A DNA stretch of 64,000 nucleotides from Rhodococcus sp. HNM0569 (lineage in GTDB: Bacteria; Actinomycetota; Actinomycetes; Mycobacteriales; Mycobacteriaceae): assembly GCF_012726205.1 (NCBI RefSeq), contig NZ_JAASAE010000013.1:1-64000 (forward strand). Reading direction: 5' to 3'. Numbering within the stretch: the first letter of the stretch is position 1; the number at the start of each line of letters is the position of its first letter. Shown here piece after piece: positions 17,472-26,196 of this stretch. A program made the position numbers and the translations under genes. The notes under the pieces were generated by a model. That model made no database searches. It was not told the DNA's origin and worked only from the letters and a program-made list of their open reading frames with translations.

Positions 17472-18851
17472 TCAGCGGTCGTCGGTGTCGGTGGCGTCTT
17501 CCCGCATGATGAAGCTGAACAGCGTCGGATCCGAGGGCAACGCGAACAGTTCGAGCTGCGGCGGCCGGATCGAACGGGCGCTGGGGTGGTTGGTGAGCAC
17601 CGCGAGCGCGCGGCGCAGTACACGCGCGGTGGCCGCCCAGCCGTCGGCTTCGTGACGGCTCTCGTCGCGTTCGGTGTGATCGTCGAGGCACTCGGCGTCG
17701 TCCGCGCTGTCGTCCCACGCCTGCTGCTGGTCGACGGCGACGCCGAGATAGAAGCGCAGGATGTCGGGATCGCGCCCGCATACCTCGAAGACGGTCTCGG
17801 AATCCGTGAAACCTGTTGCATCCGGGTCGAGCTCGGCGAGTTGTACCAGCGGCGCGGGCAGGTCGTCGTTCTCCTCTGCCGAGTTGTATTCGATGACGTC
17901 GAATTCCGTGGCGTGCTCGTCCACGTCGTCGTCCGGCACGAGCGGCGCGTCGCGCAGGTGTTCGCCGAGCTGGTCGGGCGACAGGCGAGTGGAATCGATG
18001 ATGGCCGACAACGCGGCGAGTACCTCCGCGAGCTGCCCGGGAACGAACGGGGCGGCCGGAAGCGTGTACTGGGCAACCAGATTCGAGCCCATCACCTCGG
18101 CGTGGAAATAACGCCACTGTCTGCTCAGGCTGTCGGCGAGGGCGAGCGCGTCGGCGTGATCGGAGAGATCGCGCACGACCGCCGCCATGATGCGGACCGC
18201 GGGCTCGTCGTCGGTGGGCCACACGTGCACGCGCGTGCCGGAGAGTTCGACGACCGGGTCGCGGTCGCCGTCCAGCCTGACCGGCAACTGCAGCGTGCAC
18301 GACAACGTGTGGACGAGCAAGGAGCGCAGCTCGTCCGGGTTCTCGGGAAAGACCGGGAGCCACGAGTCGTCGGTGGGCTCTGCCGGTGGCGTCGGTTCGA
18401 GCTGTTGTGCCGCAGGGCATCCCGACACCCGAATGAACGCCGGATGGGGCACTGCCCACAGGTCACGCAGGACGCGTACTGCGATGTCGGCAAGGCGGTC
18501 GGCGAATGCCCGGGGGTCGTCGCGCCAGAACGCGGGTGACCCGTCACCATGGTCCCCGCTGCGCGCGCACGTGGGTCGCGACAGGCCGAGCGATTCGAGC
18601 CACGACTCGTCGGCGTCGTCGAGTTGTTCGTCCGCGCCCAGGAACGCATTCGACGGCACCTCGCAGCGGACGAGGCCGCCACCCCAGCTGAGGAACTGCA
18701 CGCCACGGGACGACGGCGACTCGTCCCACGCTGCCTCGAGCATGACGATCTCGCCCTCGGCCAGCGTTTCGAGGATGTCGGCGAGCGAGCCGCGGAATTC
18801 GACCCAGGCGCGTCGAACGCTGCCGTCGAAGTCGGACGGAGTTGCGTGCAT
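17472..18851 (-). CDS. TY-Chap (YbjN/CesT-like) putative T7SS-associated chaperone
   Basis: The 459-aa protein is a clear paralogue of the protein at 55844-57238. Shared segments include RAWV(E/Q)F(R/Q)(G/R)SLAD near the N-terminus, LVRCEVPSN..., DDGSPAFxxxxPR and a VPHPAF/VAHPSF segment. The family carries tandem YbjN/type-III-chaperone-like domains and in mycolata tends to sit with ESX accessory genes. It is acidic and has no signal or membrane segment. The ATG start follows GAGGGGG. No espG is adjacent here, unlike at the second locus. Confidence 0.65.
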   Translation of the reverse strand: MHATPSDFDGSVRRAWVEFRGSLADILETLAEGEIVMLEAAWDESPSSRGVQFLSWGGGLVRCEVPSNAFLGADEQLDDADESWLESLGLSRPTCARSGDHGDGSPAFWRDDPRAFADRLADIAVRVLRDLWAVPHPAFIRVSGCPAAQQLEPTPPAEPTDDSWLPVFPENPDELRSLLVHTLSCTLQLPVRLDGDRDPVVELSGTRVHVWPTDDEPAVRIMAAVVRDLSDHADALALADSLSRQWRYFHAEVMGSNLVAQYTLPAAPFVPGQLAEVLAALSAIIDSTRLSPDQLGEHLRDAPLVPDDDVDEHATEFDVIEYNSAEENDDLPAPLVQLAELDPDATGFTDSETVFEVCGRDPDILRFYLGVAVDQQQAWDDSADDAECLDDHTERDESRHEADGWAATARVLRRALAVLTNHPSARSIRPPQLELFALPSDPTLFSFIMREDATDTDDR

Positions 18852-19214
18852 CGTGAACCCCCTCGTCGTCGGGTGGCCGGCGACGCGTGCGTCGACCGGT
18901 GCCATGAAGATAGACCGCGCGACCGACACGTGCGCCGCGACGCTCCGCGTCGCAGCCGCTCTGTGACCATTGCGCCAGGCACACGCCTCGAGGTTCGCCG
19001 CCACGGTCGGGCGTGCCGCGGCATTCGGCTCCGCAGGATCGAACACCGCCGAGCGGAGCCGAGGCCGGACTGTGTGCGGCCCGGTACGTACGACGGCGTG
19101 TACTACCGACGCCGGTTCCGTCCTCCGGGCGATGGGGTTGCGCTCTGCGTGACGTGAACACTCGCGACGGTGCTCGACCGGCGGTTGGCGTCGAGCCGAA
19201 CGGGAGGAGGCGCT
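18852..19214. other. Intergenic region of about 360 bp without a recognisable gene
   Basis: Both strands show only short, Arg-rich open frames without ribosome sites. The region should contain the promoter of the TY-Chap gene (leftward) and that of the small rightward gene at 19215. I see no strong palindrome or terminator. Confidence 0.5.
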
Positions 19215-19505
19215 GTGCGCACGTACGTGGACGAGACAGGGCACTTTTCCGACACAGCGCGGTGGAACCCCGCTCTCGCGGTCCCGCCGCACGTGGCGTC
19301 GTGCTCGGTGGTACTCGCTGCGTCGGTCGACGAGACGGATTCAGGGCGACAGGCTTTCGCCGACGCGGGGTTCGATGTCGTCATGGTGCGGTGCCGCGCG
19401 GGACATGTGTCACTCGACGACGACGCGGTCGTCGAGCTGGTTCCGAAGCCCGACATCGATCTGTCGATCGCACGTTCGGCGCTGGACCTTTCGACACCGT
19501 GCTGA
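19215..19505 (+). CDS. Hypothetical 96-aa protein
   Basis: The GTG start follows GGAGGAGG at 4 nt. The product (VRTYVDETGHFSDTARWNPALAVPP...) has an aromatic N-terminal part and a repeated Val/Asp-rich C-terminal half. It has no signal peptide or membrane segment and no family is recognised. It precedes the DoxX gene by 79 bp and may be co-transcribed. Confidence 0.5.
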   Translation: MRTYVDETGHFSDTARWNPALAVPPHVASCSVVLAASVDETDSGRQAFADAGFDVVMVRCRAGHVSLDDDAVVELVPKPDIDLSIARSALDLSTPC

Positions 19506-19584
19506 ATTCGAGGCACTGTTGGATAGGTCACTCGCGGGGACGTGGCTCACCGCAACGGGCGCCCTGGTGTAATTCTCAACCACC

Positions 19585-20031
19585 ATGTCGGAAACCTTGA
19601 ATCGTGTATCGCCGCGGATGATCGCCGTCTTCCGAGTCGTGGTGGGCTTTCTCTTCTTCTGCCACGGTGCGTCGACGCTGTTCGCCTGGCCGGTCGCGCC
19701 CTACGGTGGCGCGACGGCATCCGTGGGCCAATGGCCGTCGTGGTGGGCGGGCGCCATCGAGCTCGTGGTGGGCGTGCTGCTCGTCGTCGGACTCGGCACG
19801 CGCGCTGCGGCATTCGTCGGATCCGGGGCGATGGCCGTCGCCTACTTCTGGAAGCCTCAGCCGGACGGTCTGCTCCCGATCCAGAACGAGGGCGACTCGT
19901 CCGCGCTCTTCTGCTGGTCGCTGCTGCTGCTCGTGTTCCTCGGACCGGGCCGGCTCGCACTCGCGACGGTGGTCCGACCGTCCCGTCCGGCGGTGGGTGA
20001 GCCGGACGAAGACGTTGTCGCCGTGCGCTGA
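19585..20031 (+). CDS. DoxX-family membrane protein
   Basis: The 148-aa protein has four predicted membrane helices. The first, IAVFRVVVGFLFFCHGASTLF, has the DoxX-type R...G..F..HG pattern. The third and fourth cover AAAFVGSGAMAVAYF and SALFCWSLLLLVFLGPGRLAL. DoxX proteins are inner-membrane proteins; some mycobacterial members take part in redox complexes with superoxide dismutase. No partner is evident here. It is convergent with the putative lipoprotein gene. Confidence 0.8.
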   Translation: MSETLNRVSPRMIAVFRVVVGFLFFCHGASTLFAWPVAPYGGATASVGQWPSWWAGAIELVVGVLLVVGLGTRAAAFVGSGAMAVAYFWKPQPDGLLPIQNEGDSSALFCWSLLLLVFLGPGRLALATVVRPSRPAVGEPDEDVVAVR

Positions 20032-20043
20032 GCCGGCCGACGG

Positions 20044-20451
20044 TCACGGCGACGGGCGAAGGTCGATGCGGAAACCGTTGTCCGCGAAGCAGGTCCCGAT
20101 GTAGGAAGGCGGATCGTGCGCCGTGCACATCCACCCGTCGATGGGTGTCGCGTCAGTGGGCTCCTGTCGCAGACGCGCGTCGACCACGTTGAATGCCTCC
20201 GTGCAGCCGACTCGACCGCCGTCGGTCGCCACCGCGGCGACGTGCAACTCGCCGCCGCCGGGTGCTGTGACGAGCCCGCAGTCGATGCCGTCCTCCGTCT
20301 CGTGGGGATAGGTCGTGGGTGCGGCGGCCGTCGACGTGGCAGTCGTAGCGGGGGCGGCAGTGCGAGGCTGCTCCTCGGTCGCCTCCCCGCACGCACTCGG
20401 AGCGGCGCTCAGTACGGCGCCCAGCACAGCGGTGCGGGCAATCGATCTCAT
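20044..20451 (-). CDS. Putative secreted protein or lipoprotein, 135 aa
   Basis: A signal sequence, MRSIARTAVLGAVLSAAPSAC, ends in a possible but atypical lipobox (PSAC, no Leu at -3). A Thr/Ala/Pro linker follows, then a small domain with four cysteines (DCGLV, VGCTEAF, WMCTAH, GTCFADNG), likely two disulfides. An alternative GTG lies 6 nt upstream; GGAAGGAG suits either start. No function is recognised. Confidence 0.6.
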   Translation of the reverse strand: MRSIARTAVLGAVLSAAPSACGEATEEQPRTAAPATTATSTAAAPTTYPHETEDGIDCGLVTAPGGGELHVAAVATDGGRVGCTEAFNVVDARLRQEPTDATPIDGWMCTAHDPPSYIGTCFADNGFRIDLRPSP

Positions 20452-20556
20452 GGTCACGGTGCTCCTTCCGGTTTCGTCGGCGGACGGGATGCTAGTTTGG
20501 CGCGAATCGATCAGGGAGGGCCGTCGCGTACGGCGGTGTCGACGGGAGGGAAAACC

Positions 20557-21054
20557 GTGATCAGTGCCGACCCGGGCCGGGCTGCACAGGAACTGGACGA
20601 ATGGGCAAAGGGCCTCGAGGAGAAGGCGCGTTCCTTCCAGACGCTGCACGAGCAGATGAATGCCACCACTGTCACGCACACCTCGCGGGACGGAAGGGTG
20701 CGCGTCACCGTCGACGGCAACGGGCTACCGACCGACATCACGCTCACCGACGCGGCGCGTGGTACCGAGCCCGCAGCGCTGTCGGCCGAGATCATGCAGT
20801 GCCTCCGCGAGGCGCGGACACAACTGCGCGAACGAGTCACCTCGCTCGTGCGGGGCACAGTCGGTGACGACGAGGCGGGTAACGGCATCGTGTCGCAGTA
20901 CGTCGCGCGCTTCCCCGACCCCACCGAGGACAGCGATCCGGTGGGCTCCGAACCGTGTTCGCGCCAGAGTGTCGCTCGTCCCGCCGACGAGATGGAGGAC
21001 GACGACTACTTCCGGAATCAGTCGTTCGTGCGTCGCGACGACACCGCGCGATGA
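20557..21054 (+). CDS. YbaB/EbfC-like protein, EspL-type ESX accessory
   Basis: The 165-aa protein has a YbaB/EbfC-like core: a helical N-terminus followed by VTHTSRDGRVRVTVDGNGLP and DITLTD, then a helix CLREARTQLRERV. An acidic tail follows. YbaB-like EspL proteins are standard neighbours of ESX-1-type loci. The GTG start at 20557 follows GGGAGGG. Downstream genes encode membrane and WXG/EspC-like proteins, which supports the ESX link. Whether it binds DNA or a secretion partner cannot be read. Confidence 0.7.
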   Translation: MISADPGRAAQELDEWAKGLEEKARSFQTLHEQMNATTVTHTSRDGRVRVTVDGNGLPTDITLTDAARGTEPAALSAEIMQCLREARTQLRERVTSLVRGTVGDDEAGNGIVSQYVARFPDPTEDSDPVGSEPCSRQSVARPADEMEDDDYFRNQSFVRRDDTAR

Positions 21055-21067
21055 GCCGGGTGTCGTG

Positions 21068-21991
21068 ATGCACCCGGTGTCCCGCAGTCGCATGATCGCG
21101 CCGCTCGAATGGAGCAGTCAACGGCCCGGCCCGCGCCATCCGGTCACGGTTGTGCTGCGGATCGTCTTCGCGATGCTCGTCGTCGGCCCGGTCGTGGTCG
21201 TTGCCATGTCAGGCGCGTGGCTACTCGCACTCGGCCTGGCAATCCTGGTCGGACTCCTGTCGATCCCGGCCGTCACCCTCGGGGCGAACACGCGCTGTGA
21301 TGCGATCTCACCGCGGGTACGTCGCGTCGACGTCGATCCGGCGACCGGGCGCAGCCACGACGCGGACACCTCCGTGCCGCCGACGCTCGACACCGTTCGC
21401 GGCCTACTCCTGCCGCACAACGGGATTCGCGTTCTCTCGCTGTTCGCGCCGGGCGCCGGTCTGCTCGTGTTGCCGGCACTCAGCGCTGCGCGATTCCCGG
21501 ATTCGACGGTCGGTTCCGCTCTCGGGATCGCCGTCATGACGATCGTCGCTGCGATCCCCGCTGCCGTCGTTCTCGCCGGTGCGGCGCTGACGCAGGCGCG
21601 CCGCAAGTACGGCGTCGTCGCGGTCGCCGACGGTCTTTTGGTATCGAATCCGCATTATGCGCGGTTCGTGCGCTGGGAACAGATCGCCTGGATCCGCCCG
21701 TACCACAACACCGAAGGCCGCGCGGGGGTCGAGATGATCCGCATCGATCTGCATCCGTCGGCACCGCCAGTCGTGCGCTACGCCTTCGATCCGTTCGGTC
21801 GCCTCGCGCTCACGATGGTGGACCCGCGGAGAGACCGAATCGAGTTGCCGATCCAGCATTTCGACCTCGATCCGGTGCTTCTGCTCAACCTGCTCTACGA
21901 CCTGCACACGCATCCCGAACTGCGACCCGAACTCGCCGACGGGCGCATCGTCGACTATCTCCGATTCATGCTCACCCAGCCGAGGCAGTAG
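21068..21991 (+). CDS. Integral membrane protein of the ESX accessory cluster
   Basis: The 307-aa protein has an N-terminal hydrophobic pair (VLRIVFAMLVVGPVVVVAM and LLALGLAILVGLLSIPAVTL) and a second pair (LFAPGAGLLVLPALSA and GIAVMTIVAAIPAAVVLAGAAL). A cytosolic domain of about 120 residues follows, with EQIAWIRPYHNTEGRAGVEM, a PH-like beta pattern. It lies between the EspL-like and EspC-like genes, so a role in substrate handling or envelope association is plausible. No named family is recognised. Confidence 0.6.
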   Translation: MHPVSRSRMIAPLEWSSQRPGPRHPVTVVLRIVFAMLVVGPVVVVAMSGAWLLALGLAILVGLLSIPAVTLGANTRCDAISPRVRRVDVDPATGRSHDADTSVPPTLDTVRGLLLPHNGIRVLSLFAPGAGLLVLPALSAARFPDSTVGSALGIAVMTIVAAIPAAVVLAGAALTQARRKYGVVAVADGLLVSNPHYARFVRWEQIAWIRPYHNTEGRAGVEMIRIDLHPSAPPVVRYAFDPFGRLALTMVDPRRDRIELPIQHFDLDPVLLLNLLYDLHTHPELRPELADGRIVDYLRFMLTQPRQ

Positions 21992-22063
21992 TGGGGTCGT
22001 GTTAGGTTCGACGCGACGTGCGCCCGGGGGAGGTGCCGACCACAGGGGAGGGGAACAGCGACG

Positions 22064-22405
22064 GTGTCCGATTCGTTCTCGGTCGACCTCGACCAGCTGA
22101 CCGGCCATGCGCGGGAGATCGACGGTTTCGGCGAGCGCACCACGGCCGCGGCCGGATCGGCGTCGCAGCTGGCGGGTATGACCGACGCGTTCGGGTTGTT
22201 CTGCCAGCCGTTCGGCGCGATGTTGTCGATCCCGCAGCAGAGCGGCGCGCAGGCCGTCCAGGCGACGGCCGACGCGATGCGCCGCGCAGGTGACAACCTG
22301 CGTGCCGCCGTCGAGCAGTACGGCGAAGCCGACGACGGCTTCGCGCAATCGTTGAAGGACATCGTCGACGAGATCGCACCGGGCGCGACGGCGGGTGGAC
22401 GCTGA
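22064..22405 (+). CDS. EspC-like (DUF2580-type) type VII secretion target
   Basis: The 113-aa helical-hairpin protein begins SDSFSVDLDQLTGHAREIDGF. Its second half, VQATADAMRRAGDNLRAAVEQYGEADD, resembles the EspC/DUF2580 family. The GTG start follows GGGGAGGGG. Its stop overlaps the next gene's ATG by one base. The pair probably forms a heterodimeric ESX substrate or escort. Confidence 0.75.
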   Translation: MSDSFSVDLDQLTGHAREIDGFGERTTAAAGSASQLAGMTDAFGLFCQPFGAMLSIPQQSGAQAVQATADAMRRAGDNLRAAVEQYGEADDGFAQSLKDIVDEIAPGATAGGR

Positions 22406-23235
22406 TGGCCGACTACGACATCCCCACCGCTCTGCTGTCACCCGTGGCGGCGCCATTCCTCGGTCCGACGACGACCGTCGAGAACGTCTCCCTCCCCAGC
22501 AGCGACTCCACGGGAGTCGCCACCGGCGTGACATCCTTCGAAGCCGGGTGGCAGCTCGGCAAGGGGATCGCGGAAGGCGACATCGGTGCCGCTGCGTCCG
22601 GCGCACTCGGCGTCGGTCTCGACGTCGCTTCGGCCGCGAGCGACCCCATCGGCTACGTCGCCGCACAGTGCCTGTCGTGGATGCTCGAGCACATCGAGCC
22701 CGCTCGCGAAGCGCTCGACAATCTTGCGGGCGACCCTGCAGGCGTCAAGGAATACGCGCAGCAGTGGACCGGTATCGAGACCGAGCTCATGTCCGTGCGG
22801 GAGGCGATGCTCTCCGCGGTGGCCTCCGGCACGAGCCAATGGTCGGGTGCGGCCGCCGATGCCTACCGTGCGCACGCGCAGTCGGTCGCCGATCTCGCCG
22901 GTGGCGCCGCCGGAGGCGCACACGGAATCTCGAAACTGACCGAAGGCATGTCCGAGATCGTCGGTGGTGTGCGTACCGCGGTTCGAGACCTGCTGTCCAC
23001 CATTGCGGGCGCGTTGGTGAGCTGGACGATCGAGATCCTCGCGTCGGTCGGTGTGGGTACTCCTGTCGTCGTCGCCCAGGCGACCTCGCGAATCGCGCAG
23101 GTTGTACGCACCGTGTCGAAGCTGCTGAAAGAGTTGGGCGAAGCGGTCACCAGTGCGACCACCCAGCTCACGCTGTTGCGCGATCTGTTCGACGGCTTCT
23201 ACAAGTCGATGCAGACGTTGACGGCCGAATCATGA
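22405..23235 (+). CDS. WXG100-type protein with N-terminal extension (T7SS effector/leader protein)
   Basis: The protein has 276 aa. Residues about 1-95 are Ala/Gly-rich and may include a hydrophobic helix (GALGVGLDVASAASDPIGYVA). Residues about 100-200 form a WXG100-like helical hairpin with the SQWSGAAADAYRAHAQSV turn. A hydrophobic C-terminal segment follows. It resembles N-terminal modules of polymorphic T7SS toxins but lacks any toxin domain. It overlaps the next gene by 4 bp (ATGA). Confidence 0.75.
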   Translation: MADYDIPTALLSPVAAPFLGPTTTVENVSLPSSDSTGVATGVTSFEAGWQLGKGIAEGDIGAAASGALGVGLDVASAASDPIGYVAAQCLSWMLEHIEPAREALDNLAGDPAGVKEYAQQWTGIETELMSVREAMLSAVASGTSQWSGAAADAYRAHAQSVADLAGGAAGGAHGISKLTEGMSEIVGGVRTAVRDLLSTIAGALVSWTIEILASVGVGTPVVVAQATSRIAQVVRTVSKLLKELGEAVTSATTQLTLLRDLFDGFYKSMQTLTAES

Positions 23236-24158
23236 TGTCACTCGTACCCGCTCGGCCACCCGGTGCCGTCGGCGACGTCGCACCCGACCTGCAGCGCTCG
23301 TGGTCGAAGGTGCGCACACACCTCAACGTCGCCTTCGTCTTCGTCCCCCTCGTCGCGGTGTTGCTCACGGCAGGGGTCGCCGTCGTGGCGACGGCCGCCT
23401 CGGTAGCGTCGTTGGTCGCGCTGGCGTGTGTCGCCATCCCGCCGATGTGTGCGGCACTGTGGTTGCGGCACGGCGGCTTCCGATCGATCACTCGGTGGGT
23501 GTCGATCGCGGTCCTGGCGTCGCTCGTGCAGGCGCTGGCCGGTTCGATCGGTACGGCGGTCGCGGTCGCGGGCCACACGGAACCGTCGCAGGTCTCAGCC
23601 CTGTGGGGTCTCGTATGGATCTGTCCGCTCGTCGCAGTGGTGTCGGCATTCATGGCGCGGAGCGCTCTTGTTCCGCCTCGCTCCGCGGAGGTCGGTGACA
23701 CCGACCTGGAGCTGAAATTCCTCGTCAGGTACGACGGAACTCCTCAGGGCCACACGATGGGTGTGCACCGCTACACGGTCACGCGAGGCCCGGTGGGCAT
23801 TCAGTTGCTGTTCGCATCCCTGTCCGGGGACGCTCTCGAACTGTGGGTGGGTAGTCCCGGATATGTCGGGGCGATGACCCTGCCCGACGAGGGCACATAC
23901 GCCTCGATCCCTTTCCGCGACATCCAATCCTGCCGCGTCGTCCAGTTGGGACCGGAAGTCCAAGGCATGCAGTGGATGGTGCTGCGCAGCGGGGCAGTGC
24001 TGCGTCCCACGCCGGGCCCCGCGGTGCTGATCACGACGAACGGCGTCGAACGCTTCATTCCGTTGAACGACGCGACTCTCGTCGCCTCCGTGATCGAAAG
24101 GCGCATGCGGCGGGCGCAGATGCTCGCTCACGAGCAGAATGTTCACAAGTCGAGCTGA
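23232..24158 (+). CDS. Integral membrane protein, possible PH-like cytosolic domain
   Basis: The 308-aa protein has four membrane helices in residues 28-150 (AFVFVPLVAVLLTAGVAVVA, SLVALACVAIPPMCAALWL, VSIAVLASLVQALAGSIGTA, LWGLVWICPLVAVVSAFMA). A cytosolic beta-rich domain with FRDIQSCRVVQLGPE follows. Its start overlaps the WXG gene stop, so it belongs to the same operon. Its tail overlaps the oppositely oriented EspC-like gene by 16 bp. It may be an immunity or docking protein. Confidence 0.6.
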   Translation: MMSLVPARPPGAVGDVAPDLQRSWSKVRTHLNVAFVFVPLVAVLLTAGVAVVATAASVASLVALACVAIPPMCAALWLRHGGFRSITRWVSIAVLASLVQALAGSIGTAVAVAGHTEPSQVSALWGLVWICPLVAVVSAFMARSALVPPRSAEVGDTDLELKFLVRYDGTPQGHTMGVHRYTVTRGPVGIQLLFASLSGDALELWVGSPGYVGAMTLPDEGTYASIPFRDIQSCRVVQLGPEVQGMQWMVLRSGAVLRPTPGPAVLITTNGVERFIPLNDATLVASVIERRMRRAQMLAHEQNVHKSS

Positions 24159-24478
24159 TTCGCAAAGCGCCGAGAATTTTCGGCGTCGGTCGCCGCAATG
24201 AAACTGGCCTCGGCGCGGTAGCGACTCGTGGCCGTGACGAGATCCTGCTGCAATTGGTGAATGCCTTCGTCGAGACCGAAAACTGCCGCCCTGAAGGCCC
24301 CTGCCGCGGTACCGGAAAGCTGCTCGGCGCAGTCGGTCAGCTGTGAAGAAACCTCGCTGTGGCGTGCCGAGATTCTGGCTGACGACGCCTGCAATTCATC
24401 GGCGTGTGACACGGGATCGGATCGGTGAAGGGGTGTCTGTCCGAGCGCCCGCTGTACGTCGTCGCGCAGGACGTCCAT
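24143..24478 (-). CDS. EspC/WXG-like helical protein
   Basis: From the ATG at 24478 the product is 111 aa: two helices (ADELQASSARISARHSEVSSQ and FGLDEGIHQLQQDLVTATSRY) joined by a Gly-Thr-Ala turn. The pattern is like an ESX target. No ribosome site precedes this ATG. The frame stays open upstream and from 24622 would add a signal-peptide-like stretch (SLSALAALALTWAALVSPASA), so a longer exported form is possible. Base usage at third positions is less GC-biased than in neighbouring genes. Confidence 0.5.
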   Translation of the reverse strand: MDVLRDDVQRALGQTPLHRSDPVSHADELQASSARISARHSEVSSQLTDCAEQLSGTAAGAFRAAVFGLDEGIHQLQQDLVTATSRYRAEASFIAATDAENSRRFANQLDL

Positions 24479-24662
24479 GGTCATCGACGCCGATCGACAT
24501 GGACATGACACATCGTGCCGCGACGTATCCATGGTGGCCGCAGATGCGGGGGATACTAAGGCAGCCCAAGTGAGAGCGAGGGCGGCAAGAGCCGACAGCG
24601 AGCCGCGATATCGTGCTTTCATCCGCTCAATATGGCATTGGCACGGCCTCGACTCCGGAAAC

Positions 24663-24917
24663 GATTTCCTTCGACGCGCCGACGAGTTGGAGGATCTTGC
24701 GAAAAGCCCGCCGACGGCCACTGAACTCCGCGGGTTGAAGCTGGGCGGCGGGAGTGTTGGTCGGCGTTCGGCGTCGGAATCTTCACCTCGGGTGCCGTCG
24801 ACTCGGTTTTCAAGGACGGCTTCGACGCCGACGCCATGTGGGATGGCGGAAAGAACGCTGTCGTGGATACGGGCAGCGCAATCAAAGGGGTGTTCACCGG
24901 TGCGTGGGACTCAGTCT
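24663..24917 (+). pseudogene. Decayed remnant of a type VII polymorphic toxin leader/linker region
   Basis: Two fragments in different frames add up to one family pattern. Frame 24663-24762 gives ADELEDLAKSPPTATELRGL; frame 24761-24917 gives FGVGIFTSGAVDSVFKDGFD and KNAVVDTGSAIKGVF. The GIFTSGAVDS...F...DTG.AI pattern is familiar from the end of rhodococcal T7SS-toxin N-terminal modules. There is no start codon, no toxin domain and a frame change at about 24760. This is recognition from memory, not an alignment. Confidence 0.5.
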
Positions 24918-24977
24918 TCTGCTCGACCTCGGCCGGCAGAGTGGCCGACGAACGGCTGGCGGAGTGGAAAGGATCTC

Positions 24978-25220
24978 TTGCGGTTCGTCTGGTCTGTCGT
25001 CGGCTGTTTGGTGCTTGCAGGGGTGTGTGTGGCAGGTGCAATCTCGTACTTCGATCGCGACGACGCCGGGACGGCGAAGTACTTCGTCATGACGGCGGCG
25101 GTCTTCGGCGTGATCGCGGCATTCCCACTCGTGTTTCGTCGTTCGGCAAGTGGAGGCTCGTCGCCCCCGCAGAAAGCGTGCCGGGCGGGCGAACTCGTTC
25201 CTGTCGGTGAGCCGCGCTAG
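24978..25220 (+). CDS. Small two-helix membrane protein
   Basis: A TTG start with GGAAAGG 5 nt upstream gives 80 aa. Two membrane helices (FVWSVVGCLVLAGVCVAGAISYF and FVMTAAVFGVIAAFPLVF) are separated by a charged DRDDAGTAKY loop. It directly follows the toxin remnant, where a membrane immunity or accessory protein would be expected. The start codon and function are inference. Confidence 0.5.
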   Translation: MRFVWSVVGCLVLAGVCVAGAISYFDRDDAGTAKYFVMTAAVFGVIAAFPLVFRRSASGGSSPPQKACRAGELVPVGEPR

Positions 25221-25230
25221 CTTTCTCGCC

Positions 25231-26196
25231 ATGAGCATGGTGATCACGCGGGAACATCGCGAGCGGGCAGCCGGAGCGCTGGTGGCGTCGGCGGTGGGTG
25301 ACGCGCTCGGTGCGGGATACGAGTTCACGCATCCCACGCCCGATACGCACATCGACATGATCGGCGGCGGGCCGTTCGGTTTCGCGCCGGGGGAGTGGAC
25401 GGACGACACGTCGATGACGATCGCGGTCGCGACAGCCGCGACGCAGCACGACCTCCGCACCTGCGCAGGTCTCGACAGCGTGGTAGCCGAGTTCCTGCGG
25501 TGGTCGGGGTCGAATCCGAAGGACATCGGCAACCAGACCCGCGCGGTGCTGTCGCAGGTGCCCGCGTCGGCTGCGGAGATGACCCGCGTCGCGCAGGCGC
25601 TTCCCGGCCGGACGGGCGGCAACGGCTCGCTCATGCGCACTTCGCCGGTGGGTCTGCGGCATCTCGACGACGGCGTCGCGTGCATCGCGGCGGCGCGCGC
25701 GGTCAGCGACCTCACCCACTCCGACCCGCGGGCGGGGGAGGCCTGCGAGATGTGGTCGTACGCAATCCGTCACGCCGTTCTCACCGGCACATTCGACGGC
25801 GTGCGCCAGTACCTCGACGTCGTAGGCGCAGACACGAAGAGCTTCTGGACGCCGCTGCTGGATCAGGCCGAGCGCGGTGCGCCCGCCGACTTCCCGAACA
25901 ACGGGTGGGTGGTCCACGCGCTGCAGACGGCCTGGTGGGCGATCACGTCCACCGATCGGTCGAACTCCGGGCACCTTGCCGCCGCGCTCGAGCAGGCAGT
26001 ACGGGCGGGTAACGACACCGACACCGTCGCGGCCATCGCAGGCGGCCTCCTCGGCGCGCGCTGGGGCCTGTCCGCGGTCCCGCCGCGGTGGCGGTCACAG
26101 CTGCATGGTTGGCCGGGGAGCAAAGCCGACTACCTGGAGGATCTGGCTGACCGGATCCTCGATTGCATCGCCCCCCGAGGAGAGCGCCTCGGGTGA
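25231..26196 (+). CDS. ADP-ribosylglycohydrolase (DraG family)
   Basis: The 321-aa protein has the DraG-type metal and substrate motifs: GDALGAGYEF (about 23), EWTDDTSM (about 54) and the late AGNDTDTVAAIAGGLLGARWG. Enzymes with this fold remove ADP-ribose from proteins or nucleic acids using Mg or Mn. The ATG at 25231 was chosen; GTG and ATG codons a few residues later are also possible. The stop overlaps the ankyrin gene by 4 bp. Its place beside a T7SS toxin remnant suggests a role as immunity to an ADP-ribosyltransferase toxin. That role is inference. Confidence 0.85.
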   Translation: MSMVITREHRERAAGALVASAVGDALGAGYEFTHPTPDTHIDMIGGGPFGFAPGEWTDDTSMTIAVATAATQHDLRTCAGLDSVVAEFLRWSGSNPKDIGNQTRAVLSQVPASAAEMTRVAQALPGRTGGNGSLMRTSPVGLRHLDDGVACIAAARAVSDLTHSDPRAGEACEMWSYAIRHAVLTGTFDGVRQYLDVVGADTKSFWTPLLDQAERGAPADFPNNGWVVHALQTAWWAITSTDRSNSGHLAAALEQAVRAGNDTDTVAAIAGGLLGARWGLSAVPPRWRSQLHGWPGSKADYLEDLADRILDCIAPRGERLG

